From the NCBI RefSeq assembly GCF_008315115.2, contig NC_050182.1, positions 26,558,156-26,622,155 on the forward strand: 64,000 nt of DNA, in the 5' to 3' direction. Each line of letters starts with the position of its first letter. Positions within the stretch are counted from its first letter, which is position 1. The notes under the pieces were generated by a model. The model had not been told where the DNA came from. It saw only the letters and a program-made list of their open reading frames with translations, and did not search any database. Origin of the DNA: Sander lucioperca (Eukaryota > Chordata > Actinopteri > Perciformes > Percidae). A program made the position numbers and the translations under genes. Positions 61,387 through 64,000 of the stretch are shown piece by piece.

Positions 61387-62202
61387 ATGGCCACTGCAGG
61401 AAAGCCAGGTAAAAAGGAAATCAAAACGTATATTCCAGTCAAGACCTCCTTCACTTCACCATTCAGTCCAAAATGGGGCCAACTTCCTCAAGAAGACATG
61501 CATTTCATCCTGAAAACCCTGAAGGACAAGCTGGGTTCCACGGGTCTTGAGAAAAAAGAGGTGAAAGTGTTTCGCCCGTGGAGGAAAAAGAATGACCAGA
61601 AACCTTCTGCCACATCAGAAGTTGTTCCCCAGGTGAGCCAGGATGGGCAGGATTCTCCCAAAAACGGCTGGACAGATGTGGCAACTAGGAGACAACTGGC
61701 CATTGGCATCAATGAGGTCACCAAAGCTCTGGAGAGGAACGAGCTCAGATTGGTGCTTGTGTGCAAGTCTGTCAAGCCGAAACACATGACGGATCACCTG
61801 ATAGCGCTGAGCGCAACCAGAGGTGTGCCAGCTTGCCAGGTGCCTCGTCTGAGCCAGAGTGTGTCGGAGCCGCTGGGGCTGAAAAGTGTCCTCGCTCTGG
61901 GATTCAGACAGTGTGCCTCCAAAGATGACGAGGTGTTCGCTGACACAGTTGATGCCATTACACCCAGAGTGCCCCCACTGGATGTTGCATGGCTACAAGG
62001 TGCAGCACCCAGAGTAACACCCAAAGACCCCGTTGACATGGAAGAGGAGGAGGAAGTTGGTGAGAAGAAGGGCCAGAAAATAAAACTTGAGAGTGAATCT
62101 GAGGTTGTCACAGAATCTGCCTCTTCCTGCACTCTGCAGCCTCTCAAAGTGAAAAAAATAGTTGCTAACCCTGCAAAGAAAAGAAAAAAGGTTAAGTCAT
62201 AG
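61387..62202 (+). CDS. rpp38: Ribonuclease P/MRP protein subunit p38
   Basis: A single coding exon of 271 residues (human about 283). RPP38 is a nucleolar protein of the RNase P and RNase MRP complexes that process tRNA and rRNA precursors, with an L7Ae-type RNA-binding fold. Diagnostic segments are EDMHFILKTLKDKL near residue 40, RRQLAIGINEVTKALERNEL (about 100-119), LVLVCKSVKP, VPACQVPRLS and the tail LQPLKVKKIVANPAKKRKK, a basic, nuclear-targeting-like end. The acidic stretch EEEEEV is at about 220. The start chosen is the ATG at 61387, just after an acceptor (taatttcag, exon from 61380). An in-frame ATG at 61339 lies in the intron. The gene is divergent from acbd7, as expected from human 10p13. 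Confidence 0.93.
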   Translation: MATAGKPGKKEIKTYIPVKTSFTSPFSPKWGQLPQEDMHFILKTLKDKLGSTGLEKKEVKVFRPWRKKNDQKPSATSEVVPQVSQDGQDSPKNGWTDVATRRQLAIGINEVTKALERNELRLVLVCKSVKPKHMTDHLIALSATRGVPACQVPRLSQSVSEPLGLKSVLALGFRQCASKDDEVFADTVDAITPRVPPLDVAWLQGAAPRVTPKDPVDMEEEEEVGEKKGQKIKLESESEVVTESASSCTLQPLKVKKIVANPAKKRKKVKS

Positions 62203-62432
62203 CCAGTCAAATGAAACAGAGACTCTGCCTAGATCTTAAAAGGACCATTCTTATGTTTTTGCATGTTTTAGCCCACTGGTTTCCCATGATTTTTTTGGGG
62301 CTTTTGACAACCTAAAAAGAGTCTGCTTATGATCTTTTGTCACATGTTATTGCCTCAGTGTGGACATGAGGGTATATTTTTTTTTCTTCTCAGGTTGATC
62401 ACTTTAAGGATTTACAGGCCTAAAGAGTTGAA

Positions 62433-62438
62433 AATAAA
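62433..62438 (+). terminator. Candidate polyadenylation signal of rpp38
   Basis: AATAAA about 230 bases past the rpp38 stop codon, in an AT-rich context. This would give a short 3' UTR. Confidence 0.5.
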
Positions 62439-62570
62439 TTGTATTTCACCTCCTGACCGTCAAGTTTGGATCCACTGTTTTAGCTCATTCACATAAACTT
62501 AGCATATCACAGTTTTTAGTTTTGTTTGCATTTTTTCTTGCTTTAGATAGATAGGTACGTATTTCATTAG

Positions 62571-62760
62571 AGTGAACTAGAGCTGAAACACCTAATCAAA
62601 TCGATTCTCTGGTTTAAGCTTCTTCAATGTGAGGATCTCCTGCTTTTATTTTGAAAGTGTATTGCATATCACCTTAGGTTTATTACACAAATTCTATTAT
62701 TTCATTGACAAAACTATCAAGAAGGTAATGGGCAGAATATAATTGTTAATTGCAGCCCTA
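62571..62760. repeat. hAT-type interspersed repeat with GCAGCCCTA end
   Basis: Begins tagagctgaaacacctaatc and ends tgttaattgcagcccta, the typical ends of the AT-rich family found elsewhere in the window. The interior (ttcaatgtgaggatctcctg) agrees. An 8-bp duplication was not evident. Confidence 0.6.
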
Positions 62761-64000
62761 CATTTAACACCATGTCAACTTTCATTTTTGTCAGTTATGT
62801 TAGTATTGCATGGTAAAGCAGTTGACTGGCTTTCAAAGTCAAACGCATTAAAACAGAAAAATATGAATTTGATTCTTTTAAAAATAGAAGCAGACATCAT
62901 TTGTTGGAATGGGCCACCTTTGTAAAGCAAGTAAGTCTGTTCTAATACTCCATTAAAATGAATGGAAACCAGTAGCTGTAGTAGGAAAAACTCCAATCGT
63001 ATGGTTTTGAGGATGGCTTGCATGACTTAGAATAACTTGGTTAAAAATGTCAAGGACCCTGGTATGATCCTTTAAATTGACTTAATTTTAGTGAGATTTC
63101 ATTGGCCAGAAACAGGAATAAAATGGAACCTTTAAATTGATGTTTTGGCGCTTCTAAATTAAACCTACTCAACTGTGTGTGAGTTGATATATTTTTCATG
63201 TTCTTCGGTAAATAGGACAATATAACAAACATCTCAGAGCCCAACCTGTTAACGTTTTTGGGCTGAGTCCATCTAACAGTTCTCACAGTTAAAACTGAAT
63301 ATACATAAAGAAAAACTACTTTGTATTTCCGTTGCCCGTCATGTTAAAAAGAAGTGCATTACTCATGTCCCTTTTTAAAGTGAGTTTATTCAATCAAATA
63401 TCCATGCTGGTATAGCCGATGTGTGTGTTGAAACAGATTATTTGCATGGGGGTCATGTCTAAATGATGCTGGTACAAGTTCCTCAGCCTTTTCACAGCTT
63501 CACAATGGATTTGATTAAAAATATTGTTCTTCGGTTAGAGAAAGCTGTACGTCGTTTCAAAAGTACACCCTACCCACCCCAAAATCTTAATTAAAAAAAA
63601 AAAGATCTTTTAAATAAGGCAGGTACTTCATGTTGAGTTCTCACTAAAGGGTGTGGCTAGTAACATCACGGCTAAAAATCATCACAGCAGCAAAACTGAC
63701 ATGCTCAAAGTTCATTCAGCTGCAGGCAACACATCTGACACAACCAACATCCATGAGGCACACCGACTCAATAACCCAGTGTCTGTGTTAAATTAATGCC
63801 TGTAACATTGGTATATGTCAATGTAACTTGTTTAACCTCCAAATGGTAAAAAAAAAAAAAAGTTAAGCCCTGAAACACTGACTGTCCATTAGTTGTCCTT
63901 TTCTTGCTAATATATAAAGGGATAAGAAGAAAATGATATCACATACAGAAAAATTAACAACAAAAATGACAGCAGCCTTTACCTCTTAAGTTATGCAGAG
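62761..64000. other. Right-hand flank, no recognised coding exon
   Basis: No conserved protein segment is seen. TTTATT at about 63383 could be a minus-strand polyadenylation signal, so the rest of the window (63390-64000) could be the 3' UTR of a minus-strand gene that starts outside. In human, NMT2 lies tail-to-tail with RPP38, but nothing in this sequence shows that it is nmt2. Confidence 0.3.

Overview
The window is vertebrate nuclear DNA, almost certainly from a teleost fish. Its genes are split into many short exons with GT-AG introns. CA/GT microsatellites are dense, and the repeats are of teleost type: L2-like and other LINE fragments, hAT, Tc1 and TTAA-flanked MITEs, and a solo LTR. 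No bacterial, plasmid or CRISPR-like feature was seen. All gene models below were built by reading splice sites and protein similarity by eye; no search was run.

Layout, left to right: (1) slc25a40 on +, a mitochondrial carrier with its first exon(s) outside the window, ending at 2933. (2) rundc3b on -, 4780-16668, convergent with slc25a40. (3) About 7.5 kb of repeat-rich intergenic DNA holding the divergent rundc3b and abcb promoters. (4) A full-length P-glycoprotein gene (abcb4/abcb1 type) on +, 24135-45798, with 27 coding exons and about 1285 residues. (5) crot, peroxisomal carnitine O-octanoyltransferase, on -, 48558-55354, convergent with abcb, with an untranslated first exon near 57 kb. 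(6) acbd7-like acyl-CoA-binding protein on -, 58265-59505. (7) rpp38, an RNase P/MRP subunit, on +, 61387-62202, divergent from acbd7.

The block slc25a40-rundc3b-abcb-crot has the same membership as human 7q21.12. acbd7-rpp38 corresponds to human 10p13, so a lineage-specific junction lies between crot and acbd7 (about 57.1-58.2 kb). Where mammals carry ABCB1 and ABCB4 in tandem, only one abcb gene is present here. The genes do not form one pathway, but several are metabolically related: mitochondrial glutathione import (slc25a40), phospholipid/xenobiotic efflux (abcb), peroxisomal medium-chain acyl transfer (crot) and acyl-CoA binding (acbd7).

Most remaining sequence is introns filled with repeats. 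Many of these elements still show clear ends: 5-bp duplications for the solo LTR, 8-bp for hAT elements, TTAA for piggyBac-like elements and TA for a Tc1-like element. The observations that most deserve a second look are a possible GC-AG intron, or tandem alternative donor, inside abcb; a duplicated intron segment flanking nested transposons; and a telomere-repeat-bearing MITE nested in another MITE. I found no convincing evidence of a wholly new biological system.
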